Part shown: positions 16,959 through 26,157 of the stretch, one piece after another
How positions within the stretch are numbered: the stretch's first letter is position 1
Layout: the number at the start of each line of letters is the position of its first letter
Assembly: GCA_966250865.1 (NCBI GenBank)
Contig: CBINIT010000005.1
Span: forward strand, 1-40,557
Direction: 5' to 3'
DNA length: 40,557 nucleotides
From: CAYGGE01 sp966250865
GTDB lineage: Bacteria > Patescibacteriota > UBA1384 > CAYGGE01
Notes under the pieces: generated by a model
The model's input: only the letters and a program-made list of their open reading frames with translations
Databases searched by the model: none
Told to the model about the DNA's origin: nothing
Program-made: the position numbers and the translations under genes

Positions 16959-19900
16959 CTAGAGGTCGGGGTTAAAGATTTTATATGCACCGTTCTCGAC
17001 GTTTGTCTGGGCAATGGTCTGTCCGTTCTTGAGCTCTTTGCCTTCGGCATCAATCTCCTTGGTTTTCCAGTTCTTGCCTCTTGGCTCGGTTACTTTCAGC
17101 CGCTTGATTGGCGGGAGGGTCGTCTGGAGAACAACTTCCTTGCCCGCATCTACCATGCGTTTGATTTCTTCAAAGTTGGTAAAGGCTTCAAACTTTGTGT
17201 CAGGGTAGGCTTCGGTTGAACCTGGAGCTGGTTCGGGGGACGGTGCTTCGGGGAGAAGGATATATTTGTTATCTGTGTCCAGCTGCCAAATCGCTCCCTT
17301 TTCCCAGCTGCTCGTGTCTGATTTCCACGAATTAGCGGCATAGGGCCATCTAGCTGAGCTACCTGGAACCTTGCTCATGACCGTCCAGTAACGATCGGTC
17401 GGATTGGACTGAGCGATATCGGTAGATCCAAGAACAAGGGAGCCAGGCACGATTTCATCGATACTCTCCAGCTTCTTGAATCGAGCTCTTTCAATAACTG
17501 TTGGGTCAGGGTAGAGAAAATCCGGTGATTCTGGATCGGCAAGTTTGGCGGACGCCTCAGATTCGGAATGTACCAGCGTCGTGTCTAGTGAGTTATAGGG
17601 CTCATGGAAGCGAGGAAGCCAGCGGCCGGCTCTTGCCCCATCGGTATAGAGAACATCGATAAGCGCCTTGTCGGTATCGACATTGTGCTGCCGGAGACGG
17701 AAGTACGCCTTTATGGCTGGAGCATAGAGCATTGTCCCAGCTGGAAGCTCTCGCACATTGCGCGAGCCCATCGGCTCAAAGGAAGCCAAAGGATAAGCTG
17801 CTTCCATGTCTTGGAGGGCGGTCGTCTTTTCGTCTTCATGGATGCGTCGTTCCACTCTATTGAGGTCGGTATCATAGAGTGATTGCTGAGGATCCCATTC
17901 TGCCGTATCGGGGTTGAAGCGACTGACTGGTACTAACCACTTATTGTCTACAGTTTGAAATGGTGGTTCGGTGACTCGATAAAGTTGTCCAGTTAGGTTG
18001 CCAGCAGCGTCAACGGTACGAATCATGTCGTTTTCGGCGAGCTCAGAAGGGTGCGTCTTGACGAAGAGCCTTTGATCATTCTCAATATTGACTATTTGGT
18101 TTACTTCAGCTTTAATTTCTGCCGCTGACTTAACTTTCTTTTCGGCGACTGCAGCATCGTTTGGTTCTGTGTCTGTTGATCGCACTTGAGCGACTCGGGT
18201 TAAGTCATCGTTGGCGTCGATAGTGAACTCAGCCATGCCGCCGCTGTCAGTTGGGAGCTTTGTCCATCCGCCTGTTTCGTCGAGGTATTCAAATATCAGT
18301 CGCCTTTTACCACCGCCGCTGATCGCTCCGGTAATAGCCACAACGCCACCTTCAGGTATGTTAAAGGTTTTGCTCCCTGAGTCGAGGGCGAGGGGAGCGG
18401 TAAACTTCAGGATGGCGCCGCTTGTAAGTGCGTCTACTTTTGCGCTGTCGATGTTCTTAAAGTCGCTGTCTGGGTAGCGGCTCTCGACAAGTGCCTTGTC
18501 GGCAAACTCGGGCCCCTTCGTCTTCTTCTCTATCCAGGCGTCCACAGTGTCGATATCGGCCTGAATCACGTCTGGGGTTGTTGCAGCGATTCCGCCGGCA
18601 GCTATAGCCTCTGTGATATCTTTCAATCGCTTTTCAAGGTGTTTCTTGGCAGCCTCAAGGTCTGTCAGGGATAGTTCATCGAGAGACAGCTTCTCTCCGG
18701 GAGAAGCAGGATCGTCGAAGCTCATTGTTAGTAGCGTCTTAGAGGGCTCTGGAGCTTTTTCTTCTTCTTTCGCCGCAGGCGCAGGTTCTGCAACCGTTGA
18801 GCGAATCTGGACTGGCATGTTTGCTTCACTTGCAATAAGGACCCGTGCACCTGGTATCTCTACCCAGCTTCCGCTCTTGTCGTACACGCTAAACCAGTGT
18901 GATACTCGTTGATCGACTGAGGTGCCTCGACGTGTAGCTTGCCCGCCAAGTCGAATTAAGGCTCCTGCGGGTATATTGTCTCCAGGATTGGTATCGGCCA
19001 GAATTGGCAACTCTTTGGTTGCTTTGAGGATATCCCCCTCTTTTAAGAGGTCCAGCTTAGTCGGGTCAACATTCTTAAAGTCAGCTGCTGGGAAGTCGGT
19101 ATCAACTTTGCTTGTCTCGGCGAGTTCCGGCAATCTGATCGGTGCTTTTTCCGCAGCGTGAGGCGCACTATCGGGCGAGTAGACGCGGCATTTCTCAGGC
19201 CAGTCGTTTGGGGCCATGTCGAGCGACATGTCACTTAACTTTTCCCAGCCAGTCTTGGTAAGGACAGACAACTCAGTAAAGGTGCCAGCAGGCGATGTAC
19301 CAAACGTCGGTTCAATCCGAAGCACAGTGTGGTATGGCAGATCTAGGGTGGTGCCGGCGGCGTTCGTGATCGTAATCGGTCGGGTGGTCTTTAGGATAGT
19401 ATTGCCCTTAAGCTCGTTCCTCTTAGTCTGATCGATTATCTTAAAGTCTGCACTGGGGTATTGTGCTTCGACGTCTGCCGCTTCTGCAAACTCAGGGCCT
19501 TTTGGACCGGTTGATCCCGCCGGAGCCTTTGGCGCACGCGGCGGAATTGAGCCAGAGGGGAGTGTGGACTCATCGAGAATCTCCGCAACTGTATGTATGT
19601 TGTTTGTCGCATACCTTAGGCTTCTGCTACGGTTCCATGCCTTGGTTGTCGTGTCGTATGCCGCGACATAAACATATCCTCCGTGCTCATGAGTGACTTG
19701 TTGAACCGGTCCAGCTGGCTTGTAGCGCAGAATGTCTCCTGTTGCTGCCTTATAGGACGGGTCCATATCCTTAAAGTTCGCCTCAGTAATTACCCCACTT
19801 TCAATCAAGCTGCCGATACGTGTCTGCTCGTTTTCCAGCAGTTGGAACTCGGCCGATGTAAGGCCCGTTACTAGCTCTGGCACATGGACCTGCCAGGCAC

Positions 19901-22900
19901 CGTTGTCCATGGCATCGTAGGCTACATGCCGTGGATCTCTCCACTCATTGCCTTGTAGCTCAAGTAGCATGTACTCGCGTCCACCGTCGTTCTTATTGAC
20001 AACCAGATAGAAGTGGTCAGGATGTGCAGTTCCCCTCAAGATATCATTTTCTTGGAGACCGAACCCACCTATGCCGGTTCCTATGGCAATAAACGACTCA
20101 GGGGCTAGCCCGCGTGGATCGGTCGTCATGGGAAGAGTTTCTGGGCCTTTCGACTGTGGGTCGGGAATGATTTCTGGCTTAGCGGCAATAAGCTCGTCAA
20201 GCTTATCTGACTCGTAAATGTACCCGGAGTGGTAATCGTTTGTTCCTGGTTGGTAGATGGAATAGCGCCACTTACCGTCGGCTTCCTTGCGGTCGAGTCG
20301 GATGATCTGGCCGCCATTATCGATCACCATGCCTGGCTGTAAATCTGCTTCGCTTTCAACCTTGTCGCCGATGTTTTTCAGGGTTCGTGGCCCTTCGATT
20401 GGATTGCTCTTATTGCGGCGCGGGTCGCTGACGATCTGCGGTTTTTTGTCGATAAGGCCTGGATCAACATTCGCAAAGCTCGTCTCAAAGGTGTCAGATG
20501 ATGCGTCGTATTTGTGCATGATCTTCCGCTTCTTCGTAGCATCTGGCTCGGGATCGGCAGGGTCGTCAATTACCCGGTAGACCTCATCAGTATCAGGATC
20601 TTTTAAGAACATACCATGGGTCAAGTCCTCACGCTTTTCAAGTTTTCGCGGACTGCGCTTTTCGTTGTAGAAGTCGTTAAGATTGTCGATCTTCTCACCA
20701 GGCGTGGCATGACCGTTAGCATAGAGCCAGGCATACTTCTGTACTTCGGTTGGATGAATGACGAGTGGGGTAGCGGCACTATCTGGGCCACTAAACTCAA
20801 AAACATCATCAACCGACACTTTCTTATGAGGTGGCTTCTCCCAATCCGTTGGCTGCCAGGTATTTTTCAGGCCTTTCTCGTCGCGAATTGGGGTAGCGAG
20901 ACGGCCGAGATTGAACTCTTTGACCCAGATCTTGCCACCGTCAAGCTCACTAATGCGGGCCCGTCGATCCTGTTCGAAGGCGTTTAAGCGTTCGGGTTTG
21001 TGAACGTGTCCAGAGATTTTTTGCCACAGTCGGGCGTCTTGCGTATCATACGACCAAATTCGATAAGCCTTTAAGGTACCATCGGCCTGAGGTTTAAACA
21101 CAAAGTAGCCGTGACGGGACATGACCTCTTTTCTTAGGTCTGCCATTCTGGTTCGTAAGTCTCGGTTTTCGTCCTTACGACGTTCATCACGGTCAAAGGT
21201 CTTCCGAGGAATAGGCGCAAGCTTTCCGGTTGAGGCGCCGTCCACCTTATTTTCTTCCTCGTTGGTTTCTCCGGACTTTTCGCCGGCTGGTGCATTTTTT
21301 TCTCGCTTTGACGCTCTTCGTCCATCCCAGATGCCGTTCCACCAGTCAGCTGCTTTGTACCACGGACTATCGGGTCGAGACTGGAACGAGGTAAGCATCG
21401 CACCCATAGGGATTAAGGCGTCACCAAAAGCCCAAGGAGTTTCCGGGCCAAGCCAGTTGAGCTTGAGTGGAGTGGTGGGATGACCAGGCGTATGAGTGAA
21501 TCCTTGATGGACATAGTCATACATCGAGCCAGCCATCGCTTCGGCAAGGCCGCCGCGGTTACCCGGGTGAACCGGGAACGGGTTAAAGGTTCCCGAGCCG
21601 CCGTGGATGATATTGAGCGTAAACTCGCGTCCGCCGTCGTGGCCATGAGCTGTGGCGATCTGCATGAATTCTTGGAAATGCCCACCGATTGCATCGGCAT
21701 GCGACATGATATGGTAAACACCACGAGTGATATTGTCGTCAGACATGCCGTTGGTTTTCGCGGTCTGTACAAATTGTTTGCACATTTCGCCAACAGTTAT
21801 GGGGAGCTGCCCATCGTGATTGTAGTCGAACGTTACCCCCATATTCGCGCCAGCAATACGCTCAGCCAGGTTGTAATGACCACTTTTTAGCGCATCGATC
21901 ATATCGTGCACATTGAGATTCATGTGTCGGATCTCGTCGGTTGGGAGGCTGGCTAACCAGTTTGCCTTAACCTCGGCAGTTTTGGCGGCAATCTGTTCAG
22001 GGGAGAGATGATGCGCAAGCCCCCAGTTCTTAATTGTTTCAGCGGAGTCTTTTATCATCTGCGGCATCTCGGTGATTGAAGCCAAACCGATTGCCTTTGT
22101 TTTGGCCAGAAGCTGTGCTTTCAGTTGAACGACAAGACCAGCAGCAGGGAAGAGGAAGCCAAAGCCACCACCAACGACGGCACCGATTCCCGCACCTTTC
22201 CACATTGCTTTCCATTTGCGTTTACCGACTTCGCTTTCCTTGCTATCGATAAACTCTTGAATGCTGTTACCGCGTCTCGCTTCAGAGCCTTCCCTTGCAC
22301 GATGCTCATAGAGCTCAGTCATCGCACTCGCAACCTTAGCAAGCCGTTCTTCCTCGGTCATGGCTTCATAGGCGTCTGGGTCGGCTTCTTTGATCGCTTT
22401 TATTCGCTCATCAAGCTCTCGCTTAATCTCCGCATTTCGAATACGTTTAATTTCATCATAAACCGCAAGAACTTCACCTTCTTTGCCGTGAAGCTTATTA
22501 TCGAGAAGAAGTTTTTCGAGAAGTTCCACCTGTTGTTGCGGTGTTAATTGTTCTTCGGGCGTTTCGCCATAGGTTCGAATCTCTTCCATGATTCGATTTG
22601 CATCATACAGCTCTTGGCGGGCTCGTTTGGCGCCACGGTACAGGCCACTTCCAGCGCCAATGATACCTCCGACTAGTGCTCCCGAGCCTAAGCTGAGCCA
22701 ACGGGCCGAGTCAAGAGCGGCTTGATTGGCTGCGATCACCGCTGTTGCGCCTGCTGCCTTGCCGCCAGCGATTGTTCCGGCATGCGTAGCTAAATTGCCA
22801 CCCCAGCCAAGCTGGATGGCGTACTGCTGAAGAAGCTGACGTGCAAAGGTGCCGGCTACGGTGGTTCCAAGGAAGGCAAGAATCTTCCCGCCGACATTTT

Positions 22901-25900
22901 TCTTTTTGAGCGCTTCTTCTCGGTCGTGGGCGGCATCAAGGGCGTCGCCGAGCTCGACTTCAAGAATGTGTTCAGCGATAGCGGTCTGGCGTAACTTCTC
23001 AAACTCGCCATCCTTGCCTTTGAGCTCCTCAAGCAGCTCGGCTTTATTCATTCTGCCTTTGCGGATGCGCTCATTTTCGTCACCTTGGTGGCGATAGGTC
23101 TCAGCCATCTTATCGAGCACGGCTTCTTGATCAAGTCGAGTGGCTCGGCGTCGACGTTCAGGGTTGCGGGCTCGCTCTTGTCGACGACGACGCGTCTCTC
23201 GGTCAAAGTTATTTTCGGCGTCACGGTTACGTCGTCCAAACGGCCACAAGTTTTGAAGGAAGGAGCGACGTTCTTGACGTTCCTGCTGCTGCTCTGTTGG
23301 GCCAGCAGCTTCCAATGCTTCGAGAATGCGTTCGAGTTCGCTAGCTGTATCATGAATACCACGAACGGGTCGTTCAAACGTTGTGGTGGCTCGAGTAAGT
23401 TTTTCTGTATTGGTGTCGCTCTCGGCCATTGCTCGCTCAAGCTCATTGCCAAGCCCCGATATTCTTCGCTTTAAAGCACCGAGGAGACGGTAGCTTGGGC
23501 TTTTCCGCTGGTTGCGATAGTCACGTTCAGCGTTGTTTCGTGCTTCTTCAAGACCATTGACTAGCCCTGCCATGCCTAATACGAGCTGATTTTCCATTCC
23601 CTGGTCTAAGGCAAACTCGACATCCCTGAGGGCGGCATTGCCTTCAGTATTGAGGCGGTCGCGGAATTGTCGCAGATCATCGCGGATTCCCTCAAGGTTG
23701 CCTCGTTGTCGATCGGGTAGGAGGCGGTGGCTCAGAATACGTTCGACTAGCTGGTGGAGGGCAGTGACTCGCTCCTTGGCTCGTTCAACCCCTGGTTCAG
23801 CTTCAGGCGCTTTCGGGGCAGGCTCTGGCCCAATATCGGCTGAAATAGTTATGTTCTCTCTAGCGGTAATTGAGCGCAGTGTTGCCGCGAGAGGAGCGAT
23901 CTCTCGGTCGTACAATGCTTCTTGTGTGTCGGCGGCAAGTGCTTGCGGTAATTTATTGTCTCGCTGATCAATAATTGTTCCGGCCATGCGAATAATTGCC
24001 TCAAGCGCGGTTCCTGTTTCGGCAAGGCCTTTGGCGCGAAGCTTATCTTCAAGCTCATGGCGGTATCCTTCTATAGCCCTGAGAGAGGCATTGATCCGAA
24101 GCTCTTGTGCCTCCTTTAATCGATTCAGTACGGCGTCGAGAACTGCCTCACGGACAGTGATATCTTGAGTGGAGCGTCCCTCTGCTATCTCAAGGGTGCC
24201 AGTTTCAGCGTAGTCCAAATCGCCATAAAATAGAGGGAGCTGACCAATAAATCGGTCAGAGTCGCGAAGGGTCGTTCGAATTCGGTCATAGAGCCGTTGT
24301 GCTCGTTCCTTTAGCTCGCGTTCACGCCGTTCATCTTCATTCTCTGGTCCACCAGGTCCAGGAGGTTCGTTGCCAGGAGGTGTTGGTCCACCGGGGCCAC
24401 CAGGGGCAGGGGAGGGCTGCGGGGCGCCCTGTTCAGTCTCGACGCCTAGCCCCTTGAGCTCAGCCTCGATTTTCGATATCTCACCTGCAAGCTGTTCGGT
24501 TGCTAAGCGAGTCACATAGGCTGGAGTTTGTTGGTGCAGCTTGCCAAGCGCTCCCTTGAGAAGCTTTGCTCTGCCTCGAGCGATAAGCGTCATAGAGCCG
24601 GCGAGTCGCTGGTCTGTCTGTTGCTGGAGATGCCCAACCTTTCGCTGAAGAATCAGGCCAAGTGTAACCGACCGTTCTTTCTTGATTTCGCCCATCAATC
24701 TAGCCGTAGCGTCGGTAGTCGTAAATCCATCGATAAGCTCTTGAAGTGCTTTCTCTGCTCTGGTTAATTGGTCGTTGATCGTATCTAATTCTGCTGGCTC
24801 GGCAAATGCGGCTAGCCCAAAATGCTTCTCGTCCCATTTTCTCAGTGTTTCAACGGTAGACTTCACGTAGACGCGCTGCTCAAGCAGCATCATTCGTTCG
24901 CCGAGTGGCAGTAAGCGTGTCCCGGTAAAGTCGCTTAGTGATTCAAGCTCTTCCGCAAGACCCGCTGAATCTTCGGCGATCTTGCTGTCTATTGTCGCAA
25001 AATCGGTAAATGCTGGGTCGGGAGTGCCATCAGGCAGCTTTTGAGCATTCGCGTCAAGCTTTATCTTGTTGATGGCGGCATTAAGGTTGTTGGCAGCGGT
25101 TCGGATTGCAGTTTTAATACGGCTATTCGCGCGGAGATTGGTAATGCCTCGATCGACTCGTGCAACATCGACTTTCGACTTGGCTAGTTCGGCCTCAGCA
25201 TCGGTGAGTTGTTGGCGCAGACGGTCAAGATCGGATGCGCTAGGTCCAAGATACGAAGAACCAGCGGTAAGGATATTTATAAGACCCCGTGTCTCGACGA
25301 TGACTTGTCGAAGCTCTTCTTTCCGTTGCTCTGCTTGCCGCTCAGGAGCCTTGGCGGCCTCGGCGCGAGCTCGCTGTTGTTCGGCGGCACCCAGGCGTTC
25401 TTGCCAGGTGAGGTCAAGGTTTGGATTAAAGCCGAGCGCACCTTCTACGTCGATAAGTTCTGCTTGAATACGAGGCACGCTCGTTGCACCATTACGCAGG
25501 GCCTTCATGAGGCTCTTGTAATCGTTTCCATCTGGCTTAACGCGTTCTCGTAGCGAATCGATCGTTGTTTTTAGGGACTGCAGACGCTGAAAATCACGAT
25601 CCGTTTCAAGGTCTGTAGGTTTTCTGCCTTTCGTGTAGCGCGCTTCAAGATTCGCTCGGTAGGCTTCAAGGAGATCGGCTCGCTTCGTCAGCGACTGAGT
25701 AAGGAGAGTGAAAAGTTTATTTTCTACTTCAAAGTGAGTATGCTCGTAGCTTCTTGAAGAGTCTTCAAGGGCGGCAAGCCCATCGTTGGTGAGCTCGAGG
25801 ATTGCATCTACTTCGGATACGTCAGACGCAAAAAGAACTGAGTCTGCTTGGCTCCGAAGAAATTCTAAATTTTCCCTTACTTGTCTCAGGCGGTCTTGGT

Positions 25901-26006
25901 GCTGTTTCTCTCGACCAGTGAGCGCTTTCTTCGCTTCTGGTTTTGACTTAGCTTCACCTGTTTCGCCTGAGCCAGGGATCTCTTTGCCGTCTGGCCCTGA
26001 TGCCAT
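16959..26006 (-). CDS. Giant modular protein (3015 aa), unknown function
   Basis: Residues 1 to about 1030 are charged, Ala/Leu/Glu/Arg-rich and probably long coiled coils, broken by a Pro/Gly linker near 525-555. Gly/Ala-rich hydrophobic segments near 1037-1060, 1098-1118 and 1272-1297 could insert in a membrane. A His/Gly-rich part (about 1390-1560) includes DYNHDGQLP, which looks like a calcium loop. From about 1790 to the end there are roughly eleven beta-rich modules with the pattern 'yP...F..id......l..G.il', for example near 2182, 2302 and 2507. These are linked by Pro/Ala/Glu-rich spacers. No signal peptide or catalytic motif was recognised. The start has TAAGGAG four bases before ATG and a promoter at 26046-26074. 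It leads an operon with the 2043-aa gene. The coiled-coil, membrane and module layout suits a structural or secreted protein, but that is inference. Confidence 0.87.
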   Translation of the reverse strand: MASGPDGKEIPGSGETGEAKSKPEAKKALTGREKQHQDRLRQVRENLEFLRSQADSVLFASDVSEVDAILELTNDGLAALEDSSRSYEHTHFEVENKLFTLLTQSLTKRADLLEAYRANLEARYTKGRKPTDLETDRDFQRLQSLKTTIDSLRERVKPDGNDYKSLMKALRNGATSVPRIQAELIDVEGALGFNPNLDLTWQERLGAAEQQRARAEAAKAPERQAEQRKEELRQVIVETRGLINILTAGSSYLGPSASDLDRLRQQLTDAEAELAKSKVDVARVDRGITNLRANSRIKTAIRTAANNLNAAINKIKLDANAQKLPDGTPDPAFTDFATIDSKIAEDSAGLAEELESLSDFTGTRLLPLGERMMLLEQRVYVKSTVETLRKWDEKHFGLAAFAEPAELDTINDQLTRAEKALQELIDGFTTTDATARLMGEIKKERSVTLGLILQRKVGHLQQQTDQRLAGSMTLIARGRAKLLKGALGKLHQQTPAYVTRLATEQLAGEISKIEAELKGLGVETEQGAPQPSPAPGGPGGPTPPGNEPPGPGGPENEDERRERELKERAQRLYDRIRTTLRDSDRFIGQLPLFYGDLDYAETGTLEIAEGRSTQDITVREAVLDAVLNRLKEAQELRINASLRAIEGYRHELEDKLRAKGLAETGTALEAIIRMAGTIIDQRDNKLPQALAADTQEALYDREIAPLAATLRSITARENITISADIGPEPAPKAPEAEPGVERAKERVTALHQLVERILSHRLLPDRQRGNLEGIRDDLRQFRDRLNTEGNAALRDVEFALDQGMENQLVLGMAGLVNGLEEARNNAERDYRNQRKSPSYRLLGALKRRISGLGNELERAMAESDTNTEKLTRATTTFERPVRGIHDTASELERILEALEAAGPTEQQQERQERRSFLQNLWPFGRRNRDAENNFDRETRRRRQERARNPERRRRATRLDQEAVLDKMAETYRHQGDENERIRKGRMNKAELLEELKGKDGEFEKLRQTAIAEHILEVELGDALDAAHDREEALKKKNVGGKILAFLGTTVAGTFARQLLQQYAIQLGWGGNLATHAGTIAGGKAAGATAVIAANQAALDSARWLSLGSGALVGGIIGAGSGLYRGAKRARQELYDANRIMEEIRTYGETPEEQLTPQQQVELLEKLLLDNKLHGKEGEVLAVYDEIKRIRNAEIKRELDERIKAIKEADPDAYEAMTEEERLAKVASAMTELYEHRAREGSEARRGNSIQEFIDSKESEVGKRKWKAMWKGAGIGAVVGGGFGFLFPAAGLVVQLKAQLLAKTKAIGLASITEMPQMIKDSAETIKNWGLAHHLSPEQIAAKTAEVKANWLASLPTDEIRHMNLNVHDMIDALKSGHYNLAERIAGANMGVTFDYNHDGQLPITVGEMCKQFVQTAKTNGMSDDNITRGVYHIMSHADAIGGHFQEFMQIATAHGHDGGREFTLNIIHGGSGTFNPFPVHPGNRGGLAEAMAGSMYDYVHQGFTHTPGHPTTPLKLNWLGPETPWAFGDALIPMGAMLTSFQSRPDSPWYKAADWWNGIWDGRRASKREKNAPAGEKSGETNEEENKVDGASTGKLAPIPRKTFDRDERRKDENRDLRTRMADLRKEVMSRHGYFVFKPQADGTLKAYRIWSYDTQDARLWQKISGHVHKPERLNAFEQDRRARISELDGGKIWVKEFNLGRLATPIRDEKGLKNTWQPTDWEKPPHKKVSVDDVFEFSGPDSAATPLVIHPTEVQKYAWLYANGHATPGEKIDNLNDFYNEKRSPRKLEKREDLTHGMFLKDPDTDEVYRVIDDPADPEPDATKKRKIMHKYDASSDTFETSFANVDPGLIDKKPQIVSDPRRNKSNPIEGPRTLKNIGDKVESEADLQPGMVIDNGGQIIRLDRKEADGKWRYSIYQPGTNDYHSGYIYESDKLDELIAAKPEIIPDPQSKGPETLPMTTDPRGLAPESFIAIGTGIGGFGLQENDILRGTAHPDHFYLVVNKNDGGREYMLLELQGNEWRDPRHVAYDAMDNGAWQVHVPELVTGLTSAEFQLLENEQTRIGSLIESGVITEANFKDMDPSYKAATGDILRYKPAGPVQQVTHEHGGYVYVAAYDTTTKAWNRSRSLRYATNNIHTVAEILDESTLPSGSIPPRAPKAPAGSTGPKGPEFAEAADVEAQYPSADFKIIDQTKRNELKGNTILKTTRPITITNAAGTTLDLPYHTVLRIEPTFGTSPAGTFTELSVLTKTGWEKLSDMSLDMAPNDWPEKCRVYSPDSAPHAAEKAPIRLPELAETSKVDTDFPAADFKNVDPTKLDLLKEGDILKATKELPILADTNPGDNIPAGALIRLGGQATRRGTSVDQRVSHWFSVYDKSGSWVEIPGARVLIASEANMPVQIRSTVAEPAPAAKEEEKAPEPSKTLLTMSFDDPASPGEKLSLDELSLTDLEAAKKHLEKRLKDITEAIAAGGIAATTPDVIQADIDTVDAWIEKKTKGPEFADKALVESRYPDSDFKNIDSAKVDALTSGAILKFTAPLALDSGSKTFNIPEGGVVAITGAISGGGKRRLIFEYLDETGGWTKLPTDSGGMAEFTIDANDDLTRVAQVRSTDTEPNDAAVAEKKVKSAAEIKAEVNQIVNIENDQRLFVKTHPSELAENDMIRTVDAAGNLTGQLYRVTEPPFQTVDNKWLVPVSRFNPDTAEWDPQQSLYDTDLNRVERRIHEDEKTTALQDMEAAYPLASFEPMGSRNVRELPAGTMLYAPAIKAYFRLRQHNVDTDKALIDVLYTDGARAGRWLPRFHEPYNSLDTTLVHSESEASAKLADPESPDFLYPDPTVIERARFKKLESIDEIVPGSLVLGSTDIAQSNPTDRYWTVMSKVPGSSARWPYAANSWKSDTSSWEKGAIWQLDTDNKYILLPEAPSPEPAPGSTEAYPDTKFEAFTNFEEIKRMVDAGKEVVLQTTLPPIKRLKVTEPRGKNWKTKEIDAEGKELKNGQTIAQTNVENGAYKIFNPDL

Positions 26007-26045
26007 CCCACTCCTTAGAGGTCGTTACCAGGAATAACTATAGTC

Positions 26046-26074
26046 ATTATACAAACATTGGCTTGGCATGGGAA
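26046..26074 (-). promoter_or_regulatory. Promoter of the giant-protein operon
   Basis: On the minus strand TTCCCA (26069-26074) and a perfect TATAAT (26046-26051) are 17 bases apart. The ATG of the 3015-aa gene is 39 bases further on. It lies just after the terminator of the GC-rich cassette, so the giant genes can be expressed independently. Confidence 0.65.
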
Positions 26075-26092
26075 GGTGTGAGTAAAAACAAA

Positions 26093-26128
26093 GAGGACCC
26101 CCTGCGCATTTCGCGCGAGGGGGTCCTC
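26093..26128 (-). terminator. Strong intrinsic terminator of the GC-rich cassette
   Basis: Arms GAGGACCCCCT / AGGGGGTCCTC extend inwards by GCGC/GCGC with one bulged G and a short loop. On the minus strand the hairpin is followed by TTTGTTTTT. It begins 30 bases after the stop of the 477-aa gene. It is far more GC-rich than the other hairpins in the window, matching the composition of the two genes it closes. Confidence 0.88.
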
Positions 26129-26157
26129 GTGACCCAGCCCGGTACTCCGGGCGAGTC

